The notes: generated by a model from the sequence alone, not told the origin. A stretch of DNA of 64,000 nucleotides from JBBROS01 sp965213845 (GCA_965213845.1 CBDCAI010000003.1:426188-490187), one strand, 5' to 3'; numbered from the stretch's first letter, positions 38,261 through 46,752 are shown. Numbers and translations are program-made.

Positions 38261-39480
38261 AGCCGGACGAGTTCGACGCGCCGGTTCTTGGCCCGGCCCT
38301 CGCTGGTGTCGTTGGACGCGACCGGCTTGTCGGGACCGAAACCGGCGGCCGTCAGGCGGTCCGGGGCGATGCCCTGGGCGGCCAGCGCGCCGACGAACGA
38401 CTTCGCGCGGTCGGCGGACAAGGTCCGGTTGTGGTCGGCGCCGCCCATGGCGTCGGTGTGCCCCTCGATCCCGAGGCGGAGCGCCGGGTCCGCCTTCAGC
38501 AGGTCCGCCACCTGCTTCACGACGGGGGCCGCGTCGGGCCGCAGCGTCGCCTTGTCGAAGTCGAAGTTGACGTACAACGCGACCCGGCCGGCCGTCTTGA
38601 TCGCATCCTGGAGCTCGGCCGGCTTGATGGAGGGCGCGAACGGCTTCTCCTCCAGCGCGGACACCTCGACTGCGGCCCCGCTGGCCGCGACCCTGACCCA
38701 GACGACCTGGCCGTTGTCGAGCAGCCGGGCGACCGTTTCGCGCCCGCCGTCGTGCAGGATCTCGGCCCCTTTCGCGCGCAGGGTCTCGGCATAGTTGAAG
38801 CGGATCTCGGGGTTGCTCAGCTCCGGTACTCCCTCCTTCAGCTGATAGCTCACGATGAAGGTCTTGCCCTGGGCCGTGACCGTCTTCGTGCCGTCGGGGT
38901 CGTCGATGTCGAAGCTCATGCTGTCGAAGTTGCGGGTCACGGGCTTCGTGCCGGTGAAGTTCGGCAGATGGCCGACCAGGCGGTAATCGCCGGGGCCGGG
39001 CGGCAGCAGCGTGAGCTTGGGCGGCACCACCCGCAGCACGGTCGTCTCGATGCTGTCCTCGCTGGCGGCGATGCGCAACCAGGTCTCGGCGCCGTTCTTC
39101 ACGAGGCGCGCATAGGTGTTGCGGTTGTCGGAAGACATGATCTCGGCGCCCAGCTGGTCCAGCTGCACCTTGTAGTTGGCCTGGATCTCGAGGTTGGACG
39201 GCGTGTCCTTGCCGGGGCGGAGATGGTAGTTGGCGATGCAGACCTGGCCCGACACGGTGAAGGGCTCGCTGCCGCCGGACGCGGTTTTGCGTTCGAACTC
39301 CACGTTGTCGTAGCTCTTGATCGTGTTCGCATCGACGAGGAAGTCGGGCAGGCTGCCGAGCGGCGGGCAGTCCTTCGCAGGCGGTGTGGCGGCCCGGCCC
39401 GAGCCGGGGGCGAGCGGGGCCAAAACCAAGGCAAGGGCGATGGCCAGCGGGAACGGCGCGAAGAATGCGGGTCGTGTCAT
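38257..39480 (-). CDS. OmpA-family protein with duplicated N-terminal domain
   Basis: 407 aa. Signal peptide at about residues 1-30. Two similar domains follow at about 37-150 and 162-285. Both have a start of the type (D)CPPLGSLPDF / DYRLVGHLPNF, a middle VSGQVCIANYHLRPG / AQGKTFIVSYQLKEG, and ends LGAEIMSSDNRNTYARLVKN / KGAEILHDGGRETVARLLDN with LRIAAS / VRVAAS. The C-terminal OmpA-like peptidoglycan-binding domain at about 295-407 carries YVNFDFDKATLRPDA, GHTDAMGGADHN and LSADRAKSFV. Probably an envelope protein anchored to the wall. GAAGGAAA precedes its ATG. The function of the duplicated domain is not recognised. Confidence 0.82.
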   Translation of the reverse strand: MTRPAFFAPFPLAIALALVLAPLAPGSGRAATPPAKDCPPLGSLPDFLVDANTIKSYDNVEFERKTASGGSEPFTVSGQVCIANYHLRPGKDTPSNLEIQANYKVQLDQLGAEIMSSDNRNTYARLVKNGAETWLRIAASEDSIETTVLRVVPPKLTLLPPGPGDYRLVGHLPNFTGTKPVTRNFDSMSFDIDDPDGTKTVTAQGKTFIVSYQLKEGVPELSNPEIRFNYAETLRAKGAEILHDGGRETVARLLDNGQVVWVRVAASGAAVEVSALEEKPFAPSIKPAELQDAIKTAGRVALYVNFDFDKATLRPDAAPVVKQVADLLKADPALRLGIEGHTDAMGGADHNRTLSADRAKSFVGALAAQGIAPDRLTAAGFGPDKPVASNDTSEGRAKNRRVELVRL

Positions 39481-40199
39481 CGGGTTTCCTTCATGGCGGG
39501 GACGAGCCCCTCAGGGCGGCACGTGCATCGCCCGGCCGCTGGTGGTGCTGGAGGTGGCATTGGCGCCGAACGTGATGCCGGACGAGGTGGTGATCTCGCC
39601 GTCGCCGGCCTGGGTCCGGCTGCCGTCCGGGTTCGGCGGGCCGTCGATGAGGCTGATCCGGGCGGCGACCGTGGCGGGTTGGGCCAGTCCGGCGTCTGCC
39701 CGGTCTTGCCGCCGTACGCGTCGGGCGAGCCGAGGTCGGCGGCGCTGCCCGACGCCTTCTGCAGGGACTGCCCGGCCCATTGCACCCCGGCGGCAGCCAT
39801 GTCGGACCATTGCAGGGCCAGCGAGGCCCGGAACAGCGGCAGCGCCTTCGCATGGTGGCCGGCGCATTCCTCGATCAACGCCTGGCCGAGCAGGACCACG
39901 GGCTGCGCCGGGCCGATCTGGGCGGCCTTGGCGAACAGCGGGGCCGCGGCGGTGGCGTCGCCCTGGCTCATGGCCAGCCATCCGCGGTTGCTGGCGATGG
40001 TGGCGCTCCCGGGACTGAGGGCGGCGGCATAGGCGAAGGCGATCGTGGCGCGCCGGTAGTCCTGCATGCCGCGCAGCACCGTGCCCAACGTGGCGATGCG
40101 GCATGACCCGGTCTTCGAAACCCGCGGCGGAAGCCGCGCGCCGCACACCTCGCCGGGCAACCTGACTTGCCGTCGGCCAGGGCAGCACGCGTCACGAGC
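39477..40199 (-). CDS. TPR-like protein, probable frameshift near the 3' end
   Basis: About 240 aa as read. The middle is convincing helical-repeat sequence: TLGTVLRGMQDYRRATIAFA, AAALSPGSATIASNRGWLAM, SQGDATAAAPLFAKAAQIGP and HHAKALPLFRASLAL. After GGKTGQTPDWPNP the frame turns into Pro/Arg/Ser-rich sequence, while the neighbouring frame continues sensibly (ATVAARISLIDGPPNPDG to GRAMHVPP) and stops at 39511. One missing base near 39672-39678 would explain this. Against it, the frame as read ends in a TGA that overlaps the next gene's ATG by four bases. The N-terminus is also unclear and overlaps the methyltransferase gene's end slightly; it may be a truncated gene. Confidence 0.5.
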   Translation of the reverse strand, partial: ARDACCPGRRQVRLPGEVCGARLPPRVSKTGSCRIATLGTVLRGMQDYRRATIAFAYAAALSPGSATIASNRGWLAMSQGDATAAAPLFAKAAQIGPAQPVVLLGQALIEECAGHHAKALPLFRASLALQWSDMAAAGVQWAGQSLQKASGSAADLGSPDAYGGKTGQTPDWPNPPRSPPGSASSTARRTRTAAGPRPATARSPPRPASRSAPMPPPAPPAAGRCTCRPEGLVPAMKETR

Positions 40200-42162
40200 C
40201 ATGAACCACATAGTGTATGAGGGCATTCGCCCCTGCCTCGGCCGCGTCAGGGTTCTGGTCCAGATAGGCAGCCGGATCGAACAGCGGGTGCGGCGAGAGG
40301 CCGTCGCGATAGCCCTCGGTCACGAAGTGGATCAGCGCGTTGCCGCCCGCCCTGCTCGCCACGTCCGTGGCCACGGACGGGGTCTGGCCGAGGTAGAACG
40401 CGCTGTCGAACAGCGGGTGGGGGGAGCGTGCCTCGCTGAAGCCGATCGCGATGAAATGTGCGAGCGGGTCGGTCCCGGCCTGCGCGACATCGGGGTTCTG
40501 CCGCAGGTAAAGCGGCAGGTCGAACAACGGATGCGGGGTGCGCCCCTCGCGCCAGCCGCAGCACACGTAGTGCACCAGGCCGTTGCCGCCGGCGTCCGCG
40601 ACGTCCCGGTTCCGATCGAGATAGAACGGCAGATCGAACAGCGGGTGCGGCGACCGCGCCTCGGTGTGCCCGACCGAAAGGAAGTGCAGCAACGGGTCCG
40701 CCCCTGCCTCCAAGGCGTCGGCGTTCCGGAGCGCGTAGTACTCGGGGTCGAACAGCAGATGGGTCTGCCAGCGCTCATGCCGGCCGATCGCCATGTAGTG
40801 GCCAACCGGCTCCTCCGCCCCCACCATGTCCTTGCTGGACCGGCGGTAGATCTCGGGGTCGAACAGCGGATGCGGGGGATGGCGGGCCTTGGCGCCGAAG
40901 TTCAGATAGTGATCGAGCGCGTTCAGCTCGGGCGAGGCTCCGGCAAGATAGGTTGCCCGGTAGTGGGCGGCATCGAACAGCGGGTGCGGCGTGAGGCCTT
41001 GCGCCTCCCCGACCGCGACGTAGTGCCGGACGAGCGCCTTGCGGCCCGTGCCCACGTGTCCCGCCTGCGCCGCATACCAGTCCTCGTCGAACACCGCAGA
41101 GCGCATGATGGCGCCGATGGCCCGGTTGTACGCCCCTATCCGCCCGGCCCCCATCTGCCGTTCGACATGCGCCACCTCGCGCTCATGATGGGCCTGGTCG
41201 AGCGTCGGGTGATACCCGCGATGCTCCAACGCGCCCTGGACGCTGCGGCGGTCGATGTAGGCCGAGGCGTGCGACGCCGGGATCGAGGCGTCAGAAGCGA
41301 TCGCGATGAGGTAGTGGGGGCGCGCAAGGCCCATGGTCGCCTCGATGACGTCGGCGCTGCGCCGCTCGAACGTCCGCCACCCGTCCATCGTGTCCCAGAC
41401 GACGAGCGAGCCGAGGAAGGGGCGCTGCAGCGCGATGGTGAAGTGGTTGAAATGCTCTTTGAGCAGCGTCCGGAACTCACCCTCGGTCAACTCCAGGATG
41501 TGAAAGGGATTGGGACTGGAGCCACGGGCGGAATAGACGTCCCGGTTCGGCGTGCTGACGATGAACATCCCGCCGGAACGCAGGACCCGGCGGACCTCGG
41601 TGAAGAAGGCGTCGTGGTCGCCCAGGTGCTCCAACGTCTCGAAGCTGACGACGACGTCGACCGACGCGTCGTCGAGTGGGATCGCCTGGGCGTCGCCCTG
41701 TTCGAAGCGGCAATTGGCCAACGGATAGGCCGCCTGGGCATGCGAGACCACCTCATGGTCGATCTCGACGCCCACCACCGAGCTTGCGACCCCGGCCAGG
41801 ATCGCCGTGCCGTACCCCTCGCCGGACGCGATATCGAGGACGTCGAGCCCGGCACAATGGTCGCGCGCGATGCAGTAACGATGATAATGCTCGAACTCGA
41901 TCTGGCCCGAGATCGCGGTCGTCAGGCGTTCGCCCGTGAACGGCAGTGCCTCCGCGGGGCGTGGAACGGCGAAGTTCCCGCTGGCCCGCGACAATCGGTT
42001 CTTCGCTTGGGTTCTGTCCACGGTCGCCACACCAGTCTGAAAGGATCGTCGCAGGGGCTTATACCACTTGGCGCGGGGTTGACGACCGCGGCGGAGGCCA
42101 AGGCGCCCCGGTGCGGCGCCCGGACTTCCGGACAACTTCATGACGCCACAACAACGGCGCAC
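40192..42162 (-). CDS. SAM methyltransferase with seven C-terminal HPLFD repeats
   Basis: Up to 656 aa. A class I methyltransferase domain at about residues 70-290: GERLTTAISGQIEFEHYHRY, SAM loop DVLDIASGEGYGTAIL, VVSFETLEHLGDHDAFFTEV and VLRSGGMFIVSTPNRD. From about residue 360 to the end come seven repeats of 45-50 aa built on (S/T)PHPLFDxxxY, a middle of the type NPDVAxAGxNALIHYV, and a closing GxxEGR. One copy is degenerate (QTHLLFDPEYY). HPLFD repeats are known from proteins linked to surface polysaccharide or glycosyl-transfer clusters; their role is unknown to me. The start is uncertain: 42162, ATG 42141 or GTG 42030 all precede the domain. The TPR and OmpA-like genes follow. Confidence 0.85.
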   Translation of the reverse strand: MRRCCGVMKLSGSPGAAPGRLGLRRGRQPRAKWYKPLRRSFQTGVATVDRTQAKNRLSRASGNFAVPRPAEALPFTGERLTTAISGQIEFEHYHRYCIARDHCAGLDVLDIASGEGYGTAILAGVASSVVGVEIDHEVVSHAQAAYPLANCRFEQGDAQAIPLDDASVDVVVSFETLEHLGDHDAFFTEVRRVLRSGGMFIVSTPNRDVYSARGSSPNPFHILELTEGEFRTLLKEHFNHFTIALQRPFLGSLVVWDTMDGWRTFERRSADVIEATMGLARPHYLIAIASDASIPASHASAYIDRRSVQGALEHRGYHPTLDQAHHEREVAHVERQMGAGRIGAYNRAIGAIMRSAVFDEDWYAAQAGHVGTGRKALVRHYVAVGEAQGLTPHPLFDAAHYRATYLAGASPELNALDHYLNFGAKARHPPHPLFDPEIYRRSSKDMVGAEEPVGHYMAIGRHERWQTHLLFDPEYYALRNADALEAGADPLLHFLSVGHTEARSPHPLFDLPFYLDRNRDVADAGGNGLVHYVCCGWREGRTPHPLFDLPLYLRQNPDVAQAGTDPLAHFIAIGFSEARSPHPLFDSAFYLGQTPSVATDVASRAGGNALIHFVTEGYRDGLSPHPLFDPAAYLDQNPDAAEAGANALIHYVVHGS

Positions 42163-42386
42163 ATGATCTCACCTTCCGTAGTGCTCGGTCCGAGCCGTTC
42201 ATCGTTTACGGAGACGGCACGCAGAACCCGATGTCGGACGTTCGAGGTTGGGAGGTCTACGACCAGGTCGGGACCGGGATCGACCCCGATCTTCGGAACG
42301 TGCAGGTCCAGCTGTCCGTGAAGACCGCAGTGTCGACGGGCCAGGAACCGATGCCTCCGGGCAGGAAGCCCATCCCGGCGCGCTGA
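42144..42386 (+). pseudogene. Possible remnant of an unidentified gene
   Basis: An 80-codon open stretch with natural-looking composition: FIVYGDGTQNPMSDVRGWEV then YDQVGTGIDPDLRNVQVQLS and a TGA at 42384-42386. An ATG occurs only at 42231, which would give 51 aa. There is no ribosome site and no family I recognise. The overlap with the N-terminal region of the methyltransferase on the other strand argues for a leftover fragment rather than a live gene. Confidence 0.25.
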
Positions 42387-42517
42387 CCCGAAACGAGGTG
42401 GGGCCGCCCGGCAGACCGATGCGCCCGCGCCGGCATCATGCCTGGCGCAGCGGTGCCGAAGCGGCCTAGGGTTCGTCCTCCGGCGTGGCACGACCGCCCA
42501 GTCAAAGGACGACCCCG
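42163..42517. other. Intergenic region with a possible gene remnant
   Basis: About 355 bases between the HPLFD methyltransferase start and the DoxX-like gene. It contains the plausible but unassigned reading frame described at 42144-42386. The last 130 bases hold the upstream region of the DoxX-like gene with an AAAGGA ribosome site near 42500. No hairpin or repeat is evident. Confidence 0.4.
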
Positions 42518-43168
42518 ATGCGCACCGACCCGTTCTCCGACAGCCTGCAGTTCCTGATCGGCAACACGCCCGACCATGACAGCATCGGCGGGGCGAAATA
42601 CCTGCTCGTGCTGCTCTATGCCGCGCTGCTGGCGGGCAGCATCGCCATCGCCGCCCGCACCTGGTCGCTCGACCCGGCCCAGCGCACCGCTCGCCACGTC
42701 ACCGTCTGGCTGTTCCGGCTGCTGATCGGCACCATGTGGCTGCAGGGCTCGTTGTGGAAGCTGCCGCTGCCGTTCTCCGGCGGCTTCCAGTACTGGACGG
42801 GCCAGCTGGCCGAAAACTCCTTCATCCCCGCCCATGCAGCCCTGGTGCGCGACGTGCTGCTGCCCAACATCGCCATCGTCGATCCGCTGATCTGGATGGC
42901 CGAGACCGGGATGGCGGTCATGCTGATGCTGGGCGTGGCCGTGCGCCTGGCCGGGCTGGGCGGCATCCTGTTCACGCTCAACCTTTGGGTCGGCCTCTAT
43001 CACAACACGGCGGAGTGGCCCTGGAACTACGTGTTCCTCATCATGGTGCATGCCTTCTTCGCCATGGACCACGCCGGGCGCAGCCTGGGGCTCGATGCGC
43101 TGCTCACGCGGGCCGGGTGGCCGTCGCGCACGACGCTGCCCGCCCGCGCCTGGCGCCTCGCCTCCTGA
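42518..43168 (+). CDS. DoxX/DoxD-like membrane protein
   Basis: 216 aa with four or five hydrophobic spans (YLLVLLYAALLAGSIAIAA; WLFRLLIGTMWLQGSLW; WMAETGMAVMLMLGVAVRLA; VFLIMVHAFFAMDHAGRSLG). The arrangement WLQGSLWKLPLPFSGGFQYW and the late DHAGRSLGLDALL follow the DoxX-like/TQO small subunit pattern. Function of such proteins ranges from quinone-linked oxidation to redox stress; none can be assigned. ATG at 42518 follows AAAGGA. It faces the radical-SAM gene, with 39 bases between their stops. Confidence 0.75.
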   Translation: MRTDPFSDSLQFLIGNTPDHDSIGGAKYLLVLLYAALLAGSIAIAARTWSLDPAQRTARHVTVWLFRLLIGTMWLQGSLWKLPLPFSGGFQYWTGQLAENSFIPAHAALVRDVLLPNIAIVDPLIWMAETGMAVMLMLGVAVRLAGLGGILFTLNLWVGLYHNTAEWPWNYVFLIMVHAFFAMDHAGRSLGLDALLTRAGWPSRTTLPARAWRLAS

Positions 43169-43207
43169 TCGGCGGCCGGACGCCGATACGTCGAACCGGG
43201 GGATCCC

Positions 43208-44287
43208 CTAAACCGGGCGACGCGCCTGCACGATCGTGGTGCAGGCGCTTTCCAGCTTCGGCAGGTCGCGCTGCGGCGCCATGGTGATGGACAGCCGCCG
43301 GTCGTCGCCGCGCAATACCGGGCAATACGGGTCGGGCTGGTCCAGCATGTCCTGCAGCCGCCGCCGCCCGGCGCAGCCGCCATGGCAGGGCGCCTGGTAG
43401 GCGCAGCCCTGGCACGCGGCCGGCAGCGAGCGCGCCGCGGTGAACGGCGCCGTGGTGGTGATGTCGGCGCCCAGCCGCAGCAAGACCTCGAGCGGCTCGC
43501 CGCCGCCCGGCCAATACACGCAGGGCTGCACCGTGGCCCGCGGCGTCACCCGCACCGTCGCGGCACCGCAGCCCCCGGCCCGCGGCGGCAGCCCGGCCAT
43601 CGCGCGCACCAGGGGCTCCCCGATGGCGACCACGTCCGTGCGGGCGAACAGCGCCGCGAACCCGTCCCAGTACTCGTCGTAGGTCAGGGCGTAGCTGTCG
43701 CTCTGGACCGACTGATACACGTTCAACCGCAGCGGCGCGTCGAACGCCGCCGCCACTTCGGCGATGTCGGCCAGGCGCATGACGTTGCTGCGCATCATCA
43801 CCGCGATGATGGTCACGCCGACCCCCAGCCGCCGGCAGCGCGCCGCCTGCTGCTGGATCAGGTCCCAGTTGCCGGCGCCGCGCTGGGCGTCCTGCTCCTC
43901 GCGCGTCGCGTAGTCCAGCGAGAACTCCACGTCGGCGAAGGCCACCAGGTCTTCGTCCGGCAGCACGGCGATGGAGTGCCCGTTCGACGTGATGGTCAGC
44001 TTCACCGGCTGGGTGCGCAGGAAGGCCAGCATGGTCCGGAACTCCGGGTGCATGCCGTTCTCGCCGGTGCCGAGGTTGACCGACCGCACAGGCAGCCGGG
44101 CCATCGCGTCCCGCACCTGGTCCAGCGTCAGCCGGTCGGTGCGCGTGGGATCGCGGTAGCAGAACGAGCAGGCCAGGTTGCACTCGTTGGTCAGCCCGAG
44201 GCCGAGCGAGAACCGGACCGGCTCGGGCGCGGGGCCCGTGATGGCCGCGCCCGGTGCAGCGTCGAGTGTCGCCGTGTGCAAAGCCAT
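43208..44287 (-). CDS. Radical SAM protein with SPASM-type C-terminal domain
   Basis: 359 aa. Radical SAM cluster motif C36-x3-C40-x2-C43 (NECNLACSFCYRD), then VNLGTGENGMHPEF and VKLTITSNG. The C-terminal third has Cys spacing of SPASM/twitch domains for extra iron-sulfur clusters: GGCGAATVRVTPRATVQPC and ACQGCAYQAPCHGGCAG. SPASM enzymes mostly modify peptides or proteins, or mature cofactors. No precursor peptide was found within several hundred bases, so the substrate is open. GGGGGA before ATG 44287 supports the start. Divergent from a methyltransferase with 43 bases between starts, convergent with the DoxX-like gene. Confidence 0.88.
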   Translation of the reverse strand: MALHTATLDAAPGAAITGPAPEPVRFSLGLGLTNECNLACSFCYRDPTRTDRLTLDQVRDAMARLPVRSVNLGTGENGMHPEFRTMLAFLRTQPVKLTITSNGHSIAVLPDEDLVAFADVEFSLDYATREEQDAQRGAGNWDLIQQQAARCRRLGVGVTIIAVMMRSNVMRLADIAEVAAAFDAPLRLNVYQSVQSDSYALTYDEYWDGFAALFARTDVVAIGEPLVRAMAGLPPRAGGCGAATVRVTPRATVQPCVYWPGGGEPLEVLLRLGADITTTAPFTAARSLPAACQGCAYQAPCHGGCAGRRRLQDMLDQPDPYCPVLRGDDRRLSITMAPQRDLPKLESACTTIVQARRPV

Positions 44288-44330
44288 GGCATCATCCCCC
44301 TGACGCTTCGGTCCAAGGCCATACCCCACA
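44288..44330. promoter_or_regulatory. Divergent promoter space between radical-SAM and methyltransferase genes
   Basis: Forty-three bases separate the two starts, so the genes share a control region. It includes the GGGGGA ribosome site of the radical-SAM gene near 44296. Promoter boxes could not be assigned. Confidence 0.35.
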
Positions 44331-45146
44331 ATGCTCCAGCCTGACCAGGACCCTGCCCGCTGGGATCGCCACGTCTCCGGCTACGAGACGGTGTTCGAGC
44401 CGCTGACGGACGCCTTCAACCACGCGGCACTTCGCATGCTGGCGCCGCTTGCCGGCCTGGACCTGATCGACGTCGCGGCCGGGACCGGCGGCGCGGCCCT
44501 GGCGGCGGCAGCCGGGGGCGCCCGGGTCGTCGCGGTGGATGGCGCGCCCGCCATGGTGGCGCGCATCGCGGCCCGCGCGGCTGCCCACGCGCACGGCACC
44601 AACGTCGTCGCCCGACTGGCCGACGCGACGTCCCTGCCCTTCCCCCCCGCCACCTTCGACGCCGCCCTGTCCAGCTTCGGCATCGTCCTGCTGCCCGACC
44701 CCGCGCGCGGCATGGCGGAGCTGCACCGCGCGCTGCGCCCCGGCGGACGCGCCGCCATCGTCACCTGGACGGAGCCGCACCGCTACGAGGCCGCCAACCG
44801 CCTGCGCGACGCCGTGACGGCCGTCCGCGGAGCCCCCCCACCTCTGGGTGACCTTCCGGCGCAGCTGCGCTTCACCGACCCCGACCGGCTGCATGCCCTG
44901 CTGACCGATGCTGGCTTCACCGCCGTCCGGATCGAACGGGTGGAGGCGTCGCTGCAGGCACGGTCGGCCGCGTTCCTCGCGGGCGCACTCGGCTTCGCGC
45001 CCGGCATGGCGGCGATGCTGGACGGCCTGGGCCGGGACCGGGACGCGGTGCTGCACCGCTTCCAGGCCGCGCTGGAGGATGCGCAGGGCCTGGGGGCCGT
45101 CACGCTCGGCGCCGTCGCACACGTCGCGGTGGCGGTCCGGCCCTGA
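44331..45146 (+). CDS. Class I SAM-dependent methyltransferase
   Basis: 271 aa. UbiE/Methyltransf_11-type fold: LDLIDVAAGTGGAALAAAA (SAM loop, about residues 43-61), VVAVDGAPAMVARIAARAAA, ATSLPFPPATFDAALSSFGI, and LHRALRPGGRAAIVTWTEP. Substrate is not predictable. It is divergent from the radical-SAM gene and 43 bases upstream of the selenate-type binding protein gene, so it could belong to either group. Confidence 0.85.
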   Translation: MLQPDQDPARWDRHVSGYETVFEPLTDAFNHAALRMLAPLAGLDLIDVAAGTGGAALAAAAGGARVVAVDGAPAMVARIAARAAAHAHGTNVVARLADATSLPFPPATFDAALSSFGIVLLPDPARGMAELHRALRPGGRAAIVTWTEPHRYEAANRLRDAVTAVRGAPPPLGDLPAQLRFTDPDRLHALLTDAGFTAVRIERVEASLQARSAAFLAGALGFAPGMAAMLDGLGRDRDAVLHRFQAALEDAQGLGAVTLGAVAHVAVAVRP

Positions 45147-45189
45147 AACGGGCAAGGATTGTCCAGCACTTGCACGGGATGATGCCACC

Positions 45190-46062
45190 ATGAACCGCCG
45201 CACGATGATCGGGCTGCTCGCTGCCCTGCCCGCCTCCGCCACGTTGCGGCCCGCCCGTGCACAAACGGCAGGGCTGGCCTTCACCGCCATCCCCGACCAG
45301 GACGAATCCCGCCTGGTCGAGCGCTTCGGCCGCGTCGCCGTCTATCTGCAGGGCGTGCTCGGCGTGCCCGTCAGCTACGTGCCGGTCAAAAGCTACCCGG
45401 CGGCCGTCACGGCCTTCACCAACAACCAGGTGCAGCTCGCCTGGTTCGGCGGCTTCACCGGCGTGCAGGCCCGCCGCGCCGTGCCGGGGTCCGAAGCGAT
45501 CGCGCAGGGGGTCGAAGACACGAAGTTCCGCAGCTTCTTCATCGCCAACAGCAAGCTGGGACTGACGAGGTCGGCGGAGTTTCCCAAGGGGATCGCCGGG
45601 CGCACCTTCAGCTTCGGCGCGCGGGCGTCCACCTCCGGCCGGGTGATGCCGGAATACTACATCCGCCAGGCGTTCGGCCGCGCGCCGGAAGCCGTGTTCT
45701 CCCGCGTCGGCTTCTCCGGCGACCACACGCGGACGCTGCAGCTGGTGCAGTCCGGCGCCTACGAGGCCGGGGCGATGGACTTCACCGTCTTCGACCTGGA
45801 GCAGAAGGCGGGGCGCGTCGACCCCGCCCAGGTGTCGGTCATCTGGGAGACGCCGACCTTCCCCGACTACAACTGGACCGTCCGCGGCGACGTGGACACC
45901 CGGTTCGGCGCCGGCTTCAAGGAGCGGCTGCGCGCCGCCCTGATCGCGTGCCAGGACCCGGCGATCCTGTCGCAGTTCGCCCGCACCGGCTTCATCCCCG
46001 CCGCCAACGCCGACTACGCCCCGGTGGAGCAGGTGGCGCAGCAGACCGAGCTGTTGGACTAG
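45190..46062 (+). CDS. Selenate-type (PhnD-like) ABC solute-binding protein
   Basis: 290 aa. Signal peptide with a double Arg (MNRRTMIGLLAALPASATLR) ending near RARAQ. The mature start FTAIPDQDESRLVERFGRVA and the segment VPVKSYPAAVTAFTNNQVQL then AWFGGFTGVQARRAVPGSEA are the pattern of the PhnD-like proteins annotated as putative selenate ABC transporter binding proteins. The ATPase and fused permease follow directly and selD lies about 3 kb on. Selenate as the ligand is inferred from family and context; phosphonate or another oxyanion remains possible. Confidence 0.85.
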   Translation: MNRRTMIGLLAALPASATLRPARAQTAGLAFTAIPDQDESRLVERFGRVAVYLQGVLGVPVSYVPVKSYPAAVTAFTNNQVQLAWFGGFTGVQARRAVPGSEAIAQGVEDTKFRSFFIANSKLGLTRSAEFPKGIAGRTFSFGARASTSGRVMPEYYIRQAFGRAPEAVFSRVGFSGDHTRTLQLVQSGAYEAGAMDFTVFDLEQKAGRVDPAQVSVIWETPTFPDYNWTVRGDVDTRFGAGFKERLRAALIACQDPAILSQFARTGFIPAANADYAPVEQVAQQTELLD

Positions 46063-46068
46063 CAGGGC

Positions 46069-46752
46069 TTGGACGTACCGACCCCCGCGGCGGACCTGCC
46101 GCCGCTGCTCAGCCTGCAGAACGAGGGCGTCAGCTTCGCCGGGCAGCCGGCGCTCCACCCGCTCGACCTCGTTCTGCGCCGGGGGGAACGGGTGGCGGTG
46201 ATGGGCCGCTCGGGCTCGGGCAAGTCCACGCTGCTGGGCCTGATCTATCGGCACCTGGCCGACAAGGCGTCGCTCGTGCCGCAGGCGGCGGCGCTGGTGC
46301 GGCCGTTGAGCGTGTTCCACAACGTCTATATGGGCCGGCTCGACCGGGGCACCGCCCTGCACAACCTGCGCGTCCTGGCCTGGCCCCGCCGGGCGGAGCT
46401 GGCGGAGGTGCGGGCGGTGCTCGACCGCATCGGGCTGGCCGATAAGCTGCGCGCGCCGGCCGGCACGCTGTCGGGCGGGCAGCAGCAGCGCGCCTCCATC
46501 GCGCGCGCCATGTTCAACGGGCGGCCCGTGCTGATCGGCGACGAGCCGGTTTCCGCGCTGGACCCCATCCAGGCGCTGCAGGTGCTGCAGTGCCTGGCGG
46601 CGAACCACCCCACGCCCATCCTGGCGCTGCACGACGTCCCGCTGGCGCTGGGCTTCGCCGACCGCATCCTGGTGCTGGACGCCGGCCGCCTGGTGCTGGA
46701 CGCGCCGGCGCACCGCCTGCGCCCGGCAGACCTCACGCCCTTCTATGGCTGA
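46069..46752 (+). CDS. Selenate/phosphonate-type ABC transporter ATP-binding protein
   Basis: 227 aa. Walker A GRSGSGKSTLLGL, Q-loop LVPQAAALVRPLSVFHNVY, signature LSGGQQQRASIARA, Walker B VLIGDEPVSALDP and H-loop LALHDV. The start is a TTG at 46069, the only candidate before the fold, seven bases after the binding protein's stop; its ribosome site is weak, so translation probably depends on coupling. It overlaps the permease by eight bases. Confidence 0.88.
   Translation: MDVPTPAADLPPLLSLQNEGVSFAGQPALHPLDLVLRRGERVAVMGRSGSGKSTLLGLIYRHLADKASLVPQAAALVRPLSVFHNVYMGRLDRGTALHNLRVLAWPRRAELAEVRAVLDRIGLADKLRAPAGTLSGGQQQRASIARAMFNGRPVLIGDEPVSALDPIQALQVLQCLAANHPTPILALHDVPLALGFADRILVLDAGRLVLDAPAHRLRPADLTPFYG

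Noticed and set aside
38248..40032. A 594-codon plus-strand open frame opposite the OmpA-like gene
   Set aside because: The minus strand carries the signal peptide and OmpA motifs; the plus frame is low-complexity Arg/Gly/Val sequence.
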